From UBA8653 sp963978155 (lineage in GTDB: Bacteria > Planctomycetota > Phycisphaerae > Phycisphaerales > SM1A02), in the NCBI GenBank assembly GCA_963978155.1, contig CAXBRK010000024.1, positions 1-23,700 on the forward strand: a stretch of DNA of 23,700 nt. Reading direction: 5' to 3'. Under the pieces are notes generated by a model. That model searched no databases and was not told the DNA's origin. It was given only the letters and a program-made list of their open reading frames with translations. Made by a program: the position numbers and the translations under genes. Positions 16,770-23,391 of the stretch are shown piece by piece; position 1 is the first letter of the stretch; each line of letters begins with the position of its first letter.

Positions 16770-17885
16770 TCAATCCTCAAGATCGTCATCGTCCCATTCA
16801 ATACGGCCGACCGCGCCGCCCTCACTGTGGATCTTGGCGGAAAGAGCGCCGGGATCTTTGCTCTTGTCGATCATTTCTTCAGCGCTGATCATGCCGCGTT
16901 GGTAGAAGCTCCAGAGGTGATCGTCCAAGAGTTGCATGCCGAACTTCTTCCCGGTCTGAATGGCCGAATCGATCCGGAAGGTCTTGTTCTTACGGATAAG
17001 GTTCGCAATGGCGGGAGTCACAACCAGGAACTCATACGCCGCCACCCGGCCCGGCTTGTCAGAACGCCGCAAGAGGGCTTGGGAAAGCACGGCAATGAGC
17101 GACACCGAGAGCTGCACCCGCACCTGAGCCTGCTGGTTCGTCGGGAAAGCGTCAATGACCCGGCTAATCGTGCCAGCTGCACCGGTGGTGTGGAGCGTGG
17201 CAAAGACCAAGTGGCCGGTTTCTGCCGCCCGAATCGCAGCTTCAATGGTCTCAAGGTCCCGCATTTCACCGACCAGGATGCAGTCGGGGTCTGAACGCAG
17301 CACACGGCGAAGGGCTTCCGAGAAGCTTGGGACATCTGCCCCAACCTCGCGTTGGTTGACGACCGACTTCTTGTGGTAGTGGTAGTACTCGATGGGGTCT
17401 TCGGCGGTCACGATGTGACGCTCGTAGTTCATGTTGATGAAGTCGAGCATGGTCGCCAGGGTGGTGGTTTTCCCCGACCCCGTGGGGCCAGTAACGATAA
17501 AGAGGCCTCGGGGACGCCGGATGAGATCTTTGCAGATGTCGGGGAGGCCAATTTGGTCAAACGTCAGCAGGCGGTTGGGAATCAAACGAAGCACCAACGT
17601 GAGGTCCCCCCGCTGGCGGAAGACCGAAACCCGGAAACGGGCCTTGTCGCCGTACGCGAAGCCGAAGTCAGTGCCACCCTCTTCTTGAATTTCCTGCTGG
17701 TTTCGTTCTGGCGTGATTTGCTTCATCAAGGCCACGGTGTCATCAGCATCGAGAACCTTGGTGTCAAGATTCTTGAGGCCGCCATGGAGACGGAGAGTCG
17801 GCTTTCGGCCCACCGAAAGGTGAAGGTCGGAAGCATCGAGTTTGATCACAGTGTCAAGCAGACGGTCGATCTGGATGGTGGACAT
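16770..17885 (-). CDS. pilT: Type IV pilus retraction ATPase PilT
   Basis: A 371-residue cytoplasmic ATPase that drives pilus disassembly and retraction, opposing the extension ATPase. The N-terminal part (DASDLHLSVGRKPTLRLHG, 17-35) is the PilT PAS-like domain start. Walker A GPTGSGKT is at 133-140, the Asp box AEDPIEY follows, Walker B has ILVGEMRD, and AIRAAETGHLVFATLHTTGA is the PilT-specific AIRxA-TGHLV-TLHT signature. There is no four-cysteine zinc motif, as expected for PilT and unlike GspE. The C-terminus ends in an acidic tail (DDDDLED) not typical of the family. It lies between two GspE/PilB-type genes, 38 bases after the upstream one. Its presence argues for a retractable pilus or a secretion fibre that can be pulled back, since classical type II secretion systems lack PilT. 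Confidence 0.95.
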   Translation of the reverse strand: MSTIQIDRLLDTVIKLDASDLHLSVGRKPTLRLHGGLKNLDTKVLDADDTVALMKQITPERNQQEIQEEGGTDFGFAYGDKARFRVSVFRQRGDLTLVLRLIPNRLLTFDQIGLPDICKDLIRRPRGLFIVTGPTGSGKTTTLATMLDFINMNYERHIVTAEDPIEYYHYHKKSVVNQREVGADVPSFSEALRRVLRSDPDCILVGEMRDLETIEAAIRAAETGHLVFATLHTTGAAGTISRVIDAFPTNQQAQVRVQLSVSLIAVLSQALLRRSDKPGRVAAYEFLVVTPAIANLIRKNKTFRIDSAIQTGKKFGMQLLDDHLWSFYQRGMISAEEMIDKSKDPGALSAKIHSEGGAVGRIEWDDDDLED

Positions 17886-17923
17886 AAGTGGCTTTCAGTG
17901 AAATGACAAAGATGGTGCTGGTG

Positions 17924-19663
17924 TTAAATGTCGACGTTTCCTGAAGTCAGGAACTCGGCCTGGGCAAATCGGGCGACTTCAGCAGGCGTGGTTGACCCTG
18001 CGAGGGTCTTCAGGCGGCCGTCGTCGACAAGGGTTCTCATGCCGGTGCGAATGGCAACGGCGCGAATTTCTTCCGCGGGAGCACGCTGGAACGCAAGGTC
18101 TCGTACTTCGCTGTTCATCTTCATGAACTCGAAGATGGCACGCCGGCCTTTGAATCCAATGTTCTCGCACTTGGGGCAACCAACGGGGCCCATGATCTGA
18201 TCCACTTCGGGCGAGTCGGGATCGATGCCAATGAGCTGCAGCTCCTTCGGATCGTGCTCTTGCATGGGCGCCTTGCACTGTTTGCAGAGAACCCGCACCA
18301 ATCGCTGGGCCATGATTGCCTGAATCGAACTGGCGACCAAGAAAGGTTTGACGCCCATATCGATCAATCGGGTGATGGCACTCGGAGCGTCATTGGTGTG
18401 CAGGGTTGAGAAGACCAAGTGGCCGGTGAGTGCGGCCTGGATCGCGATTTCAGCGACTTCACGGTCTCGAATCTCACCAACCAGAATGACATTCGGCGCC
18501 TGACGAAGCATGGATCGCAGGATGGAGGCAAAGGTGAAGCCGATGCTCTCTCGGACCTGGCACTGGTTGATGCCTTTGAAGTTGTATTCCACCGGGTCTT
18601 CAGCGGTAATGATCTTCTTGTCGGGCCGGTTGAGTTCGTCAAGTGCGGTGTACAGGGTGGTGGTTTTGCCAGACCCCGTTGGTCCGGTGACCAAGAAGAT
18701 GCCATTGGGGCGACGGATCACCCGGTTGAAGATGTCGAGGTGATCGGGCTCAAAACCAAGGTTGGCCAGACCGATCTGGACCGAGTCGGGCCGCAGAATC
18801 CGAAGGACGATGGACTCACCGTGGTACGCCGGGCAAGAAGAGACCCGGAAGTCAATCTGGGACTCGTCCACCTTGAGTTTGATGCGGCCATCTTGCGGAA
18901 TGCGTTTCTCGGCAATATTGATGCCGGCCATCAATTTGAGACGGGCAAGCACGGCAGCCTGCATCCTCTTGGGAAGGTTGTCCCGGACCGTACAGACACC
19001 GTCAATGCGATAGCGGAGCACAACGCGGTCGGGCATCGGCTCGATGTGAATATCGGAAGCGCGGTTGCGGACCGCTTCTTCGATGATTCGGTTCACCAGT
19101 GTGACCATGCGGGAGTCTTCTCCCGCATCCACATCAATGGACTTGTCGACCGATCGGTCAACGGATGAGTCAACCGAGGCATCGATGGAGTCTGTGACAA
19201 AGCTCTGCCCATCAAAGTTGCGGCCTCCCCCGCCTTCATTGCCATCGAGCGCCGCATCGATGGCGGAGGGCGAGGCAACTTCGATCACCAGCTCTCGATT
19301 GAGCCGGAAGCGAAGCATGTCCAACGCATCCAGTGCCATGGGATCACCAATGGCAAGGTGCAAGCGACCGCCATCTTCGCCCAAAGGGACAATTTTGAAC
19401 CGTTTCCTCAAGTCGTCGGGGACGAGGTTCAGGTCGACCCTTTGGGCCGCAGATCTGTCGTTGAGGTCGACAAACGGCAGGCCAGTTTGCTCGGCCAGGG
19501 CCTTGGCAATCGCAGTGTCGTCGCAGCTGCCGGCCTCAATCAGGGCGTCGCCCAGACGCTTGCGGGCCGCCGCCGCGGATTTCAGGCCTTCTTCAAGAGC
19601 AGCCGGCGTCAAAGCACCGTGCTGGACGAGAATTTCACCAAGTTTGAGGCGCTTGCGTGCCAT
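17924..19663 (-). CDS. gspE: GspE/PilB assembly ATPase (579 residues), first gene of the cluster
   Basis: A second extension ATPase, encoded first in the minus-strand cluster. The N-terminal MshEN/GspE-N part (about 1-140) includes LGEILVQHGALTPAALEEGL. A linker with five S-[IV]-D-x repeats (159-178) leads to the NTPase core. The core shows ASDIHIEP at 202-209, RIPQDGRIKL, Walker A GPTGSGKT at 327-334, the Asp box AEDPVEY, Walker B ILVGEIRD with E397, and a His box GHLVFSTLHTNDA. Zinc-motif cysteines are C460, C463, C496 and C499. Where the other copy has DPD before Walker B, this one has APN (389-391), leaving the catalytic glutamate intact. The ATG at 19663 has AAGGAG four bases upstream. 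It lies 38 bases before pilT, the usual pilB-pilT pairing of type IV pilus loci, so PilB is an equally good name. Confidence 0.94.
   Translation of the reverse strand: MARKRLKLGEILVQHGALTPAALEEGLKSAAAARKRLGDALIEAGSCDDTAIAKALAEQTGLPFVDLNDRSAAQRVDLNLVPDDLRKRFKIVPLGEDGGRLHLAIGDPMALDALDMLRFRLNRELVIEVASPSAIDAALDGNEGGGGRNFDGQSFVTDSIDASVDSSVDRSVDKSIDVDAGEDSRMVTLVNRIIEEAVRNRASDIHIEPMPDRVVLRYRIDGVCTVRDNLPKRMQAAVLARLKLMAGINIAEKRIPQDGRIKLKVDESQIDFRVSSCPAYHGESIVLRILRPDSVQIGLANLGFEPDHLDIFNRVIRRPNGIFLVTGPTGSGKTTTLYTALDELNRPDKKIITAEDPVEYNFKGINQCQVRESIGFTFASILRSMLRQAPNVILVGEIRDREVAEIAIQAALTGHLVFSTLHTNDAPSAITRLIDMGVKPFLVASSIQAIMAQRLVRVLCKQCKAPMQEHDPKELQLIGIDPDSPEVDQIMGPVGCPKCENIGFKGRRAIFEFMKMNSEVRDLAFQRAPAEEIRAVAIRTGMRTLVDDGRLKTLAGSTTPAEVARFAQAEFLTSGNVDI
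19130..19189 (-). repeat. Five 12-base tandem units encoding S-[IV]-D-x in the GspE linker
   Basis: Read on the minus strand, five consecutive in-frame units encode SIDA, SVDS, SVDR, SVDK and SIDV (residues 159-178 of the GspE-like protein). The units are degenerate at third positions (TCC/TCG, GTT/GTC/ATC, GAC/GAT), so this is an older repeat kept at protein level. It sits between the N-terminal domain and the ATPase core, and would give an acidic, regularly spaced flexible linker. Confidence 0.85.
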
Positions 19664-19766
19664 GAGACTCCTTCATCGGCTGAGAGCCAGTTGCAGAATG
19701 ATGAGTATGATCAATGGACCCCGTTCCGTCCATCTCAAGTGACAATTCCGCCCCGAAAAGTGGATC
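19664..19766. promoter_or_regulatory. Divergent intergenic region between the pilus/secretion cluster and coaB
   Basis: These 103 bases separate the first gene of the minus-strand cluster from coaB on the plus strand, so promoters for both directions are expected here. On the minus strand a weak candidate is TGGACG, 17 bases, CATACT. On the plus strand TATGAT (19706-19711) resembles a -10 element, but the nearest TTGCAG is only nine bases upstream, too close for a standard promoter. No strong sigma-70 promoter is visible. Confidence 0.4.
19668..19673 (-). promoter_or_regulatory. Ribosome binding site of the first gspE/pilB gene
   Basis: AAGGAG on the minus strand, four bases before ATG 19663; this is the strongest site at the head of the cluster. 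Confidence 0.7.
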
Positions 19767-20432
19767 ATGCCCTCTCCAAAGTCTCACGAGCCCCGAATTC
19801 TGATCACGGCTGGGCCGACTTTGGAGCACCTGGACCCCGTTCGGGGCATCTTGAACCGTTCCAGTGGCAAAATGGGCCTCGCCTTGGCCAGAGCATGTGG
19901 CGAGAGAGGCCTTCCCGTGCAGGTATTGCTGGGGCCGGTCGAATTGGCCGTTCATGATGAATTCACCAGGCATGCGGATGTCGTCTCGTATCAAACGAGC
20001 GAGGAACTTCAGCATCTCTTGAACGACTTTTGGCCCCAACATGATGTCCTGTTCATGGCCGCAGCCGTTTCAGATCTCAGGCCAGCTGAAACGTCCCCGT
20101 CCAAGCTGCCCCGGGCCCCCATTTCGATCCAGTTCGAGCCGGTCCCCGATTTGCTCGCGGACCTCGCGGATCGGTGGCCATCCCACGGCATTCGCATTGG
20201 CTTTGCTCTGGAGCACCAAGATCAACTCCTCGATCGAGCACGAAGAAAGCTTGACACAAAAAATTGTCACGCCATCGCCGCAAATCCTCTCGACACCGTT
20301 GGTTCAGAAATCGTCTCAGGCACATGGATCACTCCGGAAGGGCACGTCACCCTTGCCGAACAGACCAAGTCCGAATACGCGATTGAACTGCTGGATCGAT
20401 CGCTTCAGTTGTGGTCTTGCACCTCTGGGTGA
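19767..20432 (+). CDS. coaB: Stand-alone phosphopantothenate--cysteine ligase (CoaB domain of Dfp/CoaBC)
   Basis: A 221-residue cytoplasmic enzyme of coenzyme A synthesis, joining cysteine to 4'-phosphopantothenate. The N-terminus RILITAGPTLEHLDPVRGILN-RSSGKMG (10-37) is the CoaB nucleotide-binding signature, with R26 and N30 at the positions expected for the conserved arginine and asparagine. DVLFMAAAVSDLRP (93-106) is the second signature, with K113 close to the site of the family's conserved lysine motif. ARRKLDTKNCHAIAANPL (158-175) matches the KL-xK-x-D-IVAN region. In most bacteria this domain is fused behind the CoaC decarboxylase (about 400 residues in total). Here it stands alone, so coaC must be elsewhere. 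The ATG at 19767 leaves nine residues before the first conserved strand. Its 3' end overlaps the convergent yraN-like gene by 28 bases. Confidence 0.88.
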   Translation: MPSPKSHEPRILITAGPTLEHLDPVRGILNRSSGKMGLALARACGERGLPVQVLLGPVELAVHDEFTRHADVVSYQTSEELQHLLNDFWPQHDVLFMAAAVSDLRPAETSPSKLPRAPISIQFEPVPDLLADLADRWPSHGIRIGFALEHQDQLLDRARRKLDTKNCHAIAANPLDTVGSEIVSGTWITPEGHVTLAEQTKSEYAIELLDRSLQLWSCTSG

Positions 20433-20782
20433 ACGGTCCCAAGAACTCTCCGGACGATCTTCACCCCCTCGATCGCCTCCACCTCGACGGTGACCGACTC
20501 ACCCGTGCGGGCCGCAAGATCTCTGGCCATCTTCGCAAGGCGGCGTTGTTTGACTCGGCCCACGGAGTTCAACGCCAACTCGATGGTGGAGCGGGACCTG
20601 ACTTCAACCAGGCAAAGATTGCCTGAGGCACGACGTTCAACCCGGTCGGCTTCAAATCTGCCAATGCGGACGCGGCAGCCGACCGTTCGTCGACAACGAA
20701 TCACACTCCAGAGCCAAGCCAGAAACTCGGCTCGAATGCCGCGGTGAAAGGACGATGAACTCAGGGAAGAGATGCGACGCAA
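20405..20782 (-). CDS. yraN: YraN/UPF0102-family nuclease-fold protein
   Basis: A 125-residue protein with the pattern of the YraN (UPF0102) family, small proteins with a restriction-endonuclease-like fold and uncertain role. GIRAEFLAWL at 15-24 aligns with the family G-x-x-[AG]E-x-x-A-x-x-[YFW]L segment (E19). FEAD at 43-46 replaces the usual GEID, keeping E44 and D46. LVEVRSRS at 58-65 matches FVEVK-x-R with E60, and VGRVKQRRL at 74-82 matches the later K-[QR]-RRL block. The glycine before E44 is displaced, so the site is slightly degenerate. The only plausible start is TTG 20782, as no ATG or GTG lies nearby. It is 35 bases downstream of the lipoprotein gene, probably co-transcribed, and overlaps coaB tail to tail. 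The YraN assignment is from motif spacing alone. Confidence 0.68.
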   Translation of the reverse strand: MRRISSLSSSSFHRGIRAEFLAWLWSVIRCRRTVGCRVRIGRFEADRVERRASGNLCLVEVRSRSTIELALNSVGRVKQRRLAKMARDLAARTGESVTVEVEAIEGVKIVRRVLGTVHPEVQDHN

Positions 20783-20817
20783 CCGCCTGCGGATACTGAA
20801 CCGTTCTCCGGTTCGGG

Positions 20818-21996
20818 CTATGACCCAACCTCATCGGCCGCCGCAGGAAGATGCCGGTTGTAGACCACGTCAAGCAGTCGACGCAGCATCTCGTTTGGTG
20901 GAGGTGAAAGGTCTCCGTTGTTGATCAAAGCCCGACGGTTGGCCAACAGGGCACGCCGCTGCTGTTCCGTTTGCAAGAGGTTGCGAAGCCGGTCCTGAAC
21001 TTCGGGATCCCACAAGTCGGCTGGTTCTTCACGGTCGAAAGTGCGGAGGACCACCAGCCATGGCCTTCCGTTCACGGAAATCACCGGAGTCACTGGATCT
21101 TCAACGGTGAGGGCACGGACTGCCGACTGAAGTTCAGGGACACCGAATGTCACTTCGGGCAGGCCGCCATCTTCAAAGTTGTAACTCAGCCACAGGCCGC
21201 CGCTCCGGGGGCTTGCATACTGAAGACCAAGAGACTCAAGGGTGGCGGGGTCATCGCCGGGGCTCCACGTAGAGAGCGCCTGCTGCAAGGGCTCGACACC
21301 ATCTTCAGAATCAAGTTCAAAGCGGGCAAGGGTGAAGCTGCCCTGGTCGAAGCTTTCGACCTGTCTGGCGTAAAGGCGTTCGATGTCCTTCCAGGTGACA
21401 TCACCGGCCGCGGCCGCCTGCGTCAACTGGTACTTCCGGACCTCTTCTTGAATCAGAAGGTCTTTGGCAAGTTGTGCTGGCGTGACGCCCTTTTCTCCGC
21501 GGAGAGTCCTCCGAAATTCGGCATCTGACATGCCAGAATTTCTCGACAAGAGTGTCGCCACGGCCTGCACTTGATCGTTGAACTGACCACTTTTCTCCGG
21601 ATCTCTCTGCAAAGCGGCTTCTTCGATGAGCAACCGGTTCAGGATTTCTCCTTCCAGACGCTGTTGGACACGCTGTCGAGCTTCGGTCCGGAACTGGGCC
21701 ACATCACTTTGGGCAGCGACCGCGGACAGCTCGTCCTGCATGGGGTCCAAGATGTCGTGGGCATACATGGGTCGGCCGGCCACATGCCCAACCAAGCAGT
21801 CAATGGTTTGGCCCTCGTCATTGCCCGCGAGTAATGCGGACTCAAGATCGCCGGACTCAGCGGTGAGCCGAAGGCGGTAGTCGTCGAGCACGAGAGATTG
21901 CTGCTCAGTTTGACAAGCCGGAATGAGCCCGCCAAGCGCAAACATGAGGAGTTGGACGATCCGCAATGGAATCGGACCAAGCGAGATTCTGGGCAT
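20818..21996 (-). CDS. SurA/PpiC-like peptidyl-prolyl isomerase-type lipoprotein
   Basis: About 392 residues. From ATG 21996 a signal peptide runs to a lipobox-like LIPAC, with C28 as the expected lipidated cysteine. A SurA N-terminal-like helical region follows, with ILNRLLIEEAALQRD and LSRNSGMSDAEFRRTL and LLIQEEVRKYQ, features seen in parvulin chaperones. The region around LESLGLQYASPRSGGLWLSYNFEDGGLPEVTFGVPELQSAVRAL to PVISVNGRPWLVVLRTFDRE fits a degenerate rotamase/PpiC domain. A C-terminal helix (DPEVQDRLRNLLQTEQQRR) closes it. The likely role is folding or quality control of exported proteins in the periplasm. A GTG at 22026 would add ten residues and is possible, but neither start has a good ribosome-binding site. 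It is transcribed away from the DUF1844 gene and toward yraN. Isomerase activity is doubtful because the rotamase core is poorly conserved. Confidence 0.72.
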   Translation of the reverse strand: MPRISLGPIPLRIVQLLMFALGGLIPACQTEQQSLVLDDYRLRLTAESGDLESALLAGNDEGQTIDCLVGHVAGRPMYAHDILDPMQDELSAVAAQSDVAQFRTEARQRVQQRLEGEILNRLLIEEAALQRDPEKSGQFNDQVQAVATLLSRNSGMSDAEFRRTLRGEKGVTPAQLAKDLLIQEEVRKYQLTQAAAAGDVTWKDIERLYARQVESFDQGSFTLARFELDSEDGVEPLQQALSTWSPGDDPATLESLGLQYASPRSGGLWLSYNFEDGGLPEVTFGVPELQSAVRALTVEDPVTPVISVNGRPWLVVLRTFDREEPADLWDPEVQDRLRNLLQTEQQRRALLANRRALINNGDLSPPPNEMLRRLLDVVYNRHLPAAADEVGS

Positions 21997-22049
21997 CGGG
22001 GAACGTGCTCTAGACCTATACTTCACGGTGGAAAGGGTACCCCACCACC
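21997..22049. promoter_or_regulatory. Divergent promoter region between the lipoprotein and DUF1844 genes
   Basis: Only 53 bases separate the two divergent starts. On the plus strand TATACT (22017-22022) is a five-of-six match to a -10 element, with the ATG 27 bases beyond it. No matching -35 is seen at 16-18 bases. If the lipoprotein gene starts at GTG 22026, the two genes are only 23 bases apart. Confidence 0.35.
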
Positions 22050-22547
22050 ATGACTGAGACCGATCCGTCGAACCATTTCTCCGCCGATGAAGATTGGAAG
22101 TCCGAGGCTGAGGCCGAGCGGGCTCGCCTCGCCGAAGCGGACGCCCAGGCGGCCGCCTCCGAGCAGCCCCCGATCCCTGAGGCCACGTTCGAGTACTTCG
22201 TCATTGCTCTCGCCTCGCAAGCCATGATGGCCATGGCCATGCGGCCCGACCCCTCCGGGCAGGTCTACATCGACTTGAACGCGGTTGATCTCAAAATGGC
22301 CGAGCACCACATTGATTTGCTGGCCGTCCTCGATGAGAAGACCAAGGGAAATCTCACCGAAGAAGAGTCCAAAATGCTCACTGAAACCGTCGACGGACTC
22401 CGCACCCAGTACGTCCAAATCAAAACCCAAGTCCAAGAACACTTGGCCAAGCATGGCGGAGGGCTGACCCCCGATGCTCAATCAGGCTCCCCCGCCACCC
22501 CGGGTGATGACTCCGCGTCTGGTGGATCCGGGCTCATCATCCCCTGA
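22050..22547 (+). CDS. DUF1844 family protein
   Basis: A 165-residue soluble protein. After an acidic, alanine-rich helix containing DWKSEAEAERARLAEADAQA (15-34), the core shows FEYFVIALASQAMMAMAMRPDPSG, then LKMAEHHIDLLAVLDEKTKGNLTEEE and LRTQYVQIKTQV. This is the DUF1844 pattern: a short helix with an [LM]-x-x-QAMM/LMALG-like segment, a DPSG turn, and the strongly conserved A-x-x-x-IDLL-x-[VM]-LEEKTKGNLT block. The C-terminal tail is low complexity. DUF1844 proteins occur in several Gram-negative-type phyla including planctomycetes; no function is established. The gene is 55 bases upstream of sdhC on the same strand, so it may share a transcript, but the gap shows no clear promoter or terminator. 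Confidence 0.85.
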   Translation: MTETDPSNHFSADEDWKSEAEAERARLAEADAQAAASEQPPIPEATFEYFVIALASQAMMAMAMRPDPSGQVYIDLNAVDLKMAEHHIDLLAVLDEKTKGNLTEEESKMLTETVDGLRTQYVQIKTQVQEHLAKHGGGLTPDAQSGSPATPGDDSASGGSGLIIP

Positions 22548-22602
22548 CCGCATATTCGTTGTTCGGAACCATTCCTCACTGAAGTCCTCGCAAAGAACGC
22601 CC

Positions 22603-23391
22603 ATGTCCATCATTGATCGCCATTACCACTTGCTCCGCCGCCTGCACAGTCTCTCGGGCGTGTTCCCGGTGGGCTTGTTTTTGCTTCCGCACTTGACCAC
22701 CAACTCCTCCATTGTCTGGGGAAGGCTGCTTGGGAAGTCTGAGTACGGCGATGCCGGCGTCGAGACTTTCCAGCATGAAGTGGACTTCATCCATTCCCTT
22801 CCAGCGCTTGAGATCATCGAATGGACGGTGCTCTTTGGCCCCATCGCTTTCCACGCGATCCTTGGTGTGATCTTTGCCCGCTCCGGAAAAGTCAATGTTG
22901 ACCGGTACGGCTGGAATGGCTCTTGGCGGTACGCCCTTCAGCGCATGACGGGCTATCTCGCGGTTGCCTTCATCTTCTTACACATCACCTCACTGCGATT
23001 CGGCTGGACGTATCTCGGGCTGATGCCAAAGTTCGACACGCATCACGCTGCAAGCTCTTTGGCAATCCACTTCCAACAGGGTGAAACCGGCCTGCTCCTC
23101 GCCGCCTTCTATCTGGTGTGCGTTCTTGCCATCGTCTTCCACTTTGCCAATGGCTTGTGGTCGGCCGCAATCACTTGGGGGCTCACCGTCAGCCGTGCTT
23201 CGCAAGCTCGGTGGGGATATGCCTGTGCCGCCCTCGGCATGGGGCTCTCGACCATGGCCGTGGCTGCTATTGCGGGCTACAGCACTCTTGATGTGGAAGC
23301 GGCCCAGAAGATTGAAGACAAAATGAATCAAGCTTCAGAATCCGTCTCGATTCTTCCTGCAGATCCCCCATTGAAAGGTGCCTCCTCATGA
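22603..23391 (+). CDS. sdhC: Succinate dehydrogenase cytochrome b558 subunit (Bacillus-type SdhC)
   Basis: A 262-residue membrane anchor of succinate:quinone oxidoreductase (complex II), carrying haem and passing electrons to quinone. It matches the Bacillus subtilis single-anchor type: RRLHSLSGVFPVGLFLLPHL near the start, FHAILGVIF in the second helix region, QRMTGYLAV, then FHFANGLWSAAITWGLTV. Four histidines sit at the positions of the diheme ligands of that family: H30, H84, H127 and H180. Five membrane helices are expected. The frame is open back to 22474, but those codons overlap the DUF1844 gene; ATG 22603 gives the family-typical N-terminus. The ribosome-binding site is weak. Its stop overlaps the sdhA start as ATGA. 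The C-terminal 30 residues are polar and non-conserved. Confidence 0.93.
   Translation: MSIIDRHYHLLRRLHSLSGVFPVGLFLLPHLTTNSSIVWGRLLGKSEYGDAGVETFQHEVDFIHSLPALEIIEWTVLFGPIAFHAILGVIFARSGKVNVDRYGWNGSWRYALQRMTGYLAVAFIFLHITSLRFGWTYLGLMPKFDTHHAASSLAIHFQQGETGLLLAAFYLVCVLAIVFHFANGLWSAAITWGLTVSRASQARWGYACAALGMGLSTMAVAAIAGYSTLDVEAAQKIEDKMNQASESVSILPADPPLKGASS

Noticed and set aside
19691..19711. TTGCAG ... TATGAT as a plus-strand promoter for coaB
   Set aside because: The spacer is nine bases, far short of the normal 16-18.
22474..22602. An N-terminal extension of sdhC
   Set aside because: It overlaps the DUF1844 coding end and adds proline-rich sequence absent from the family; ATG 22603 fits.
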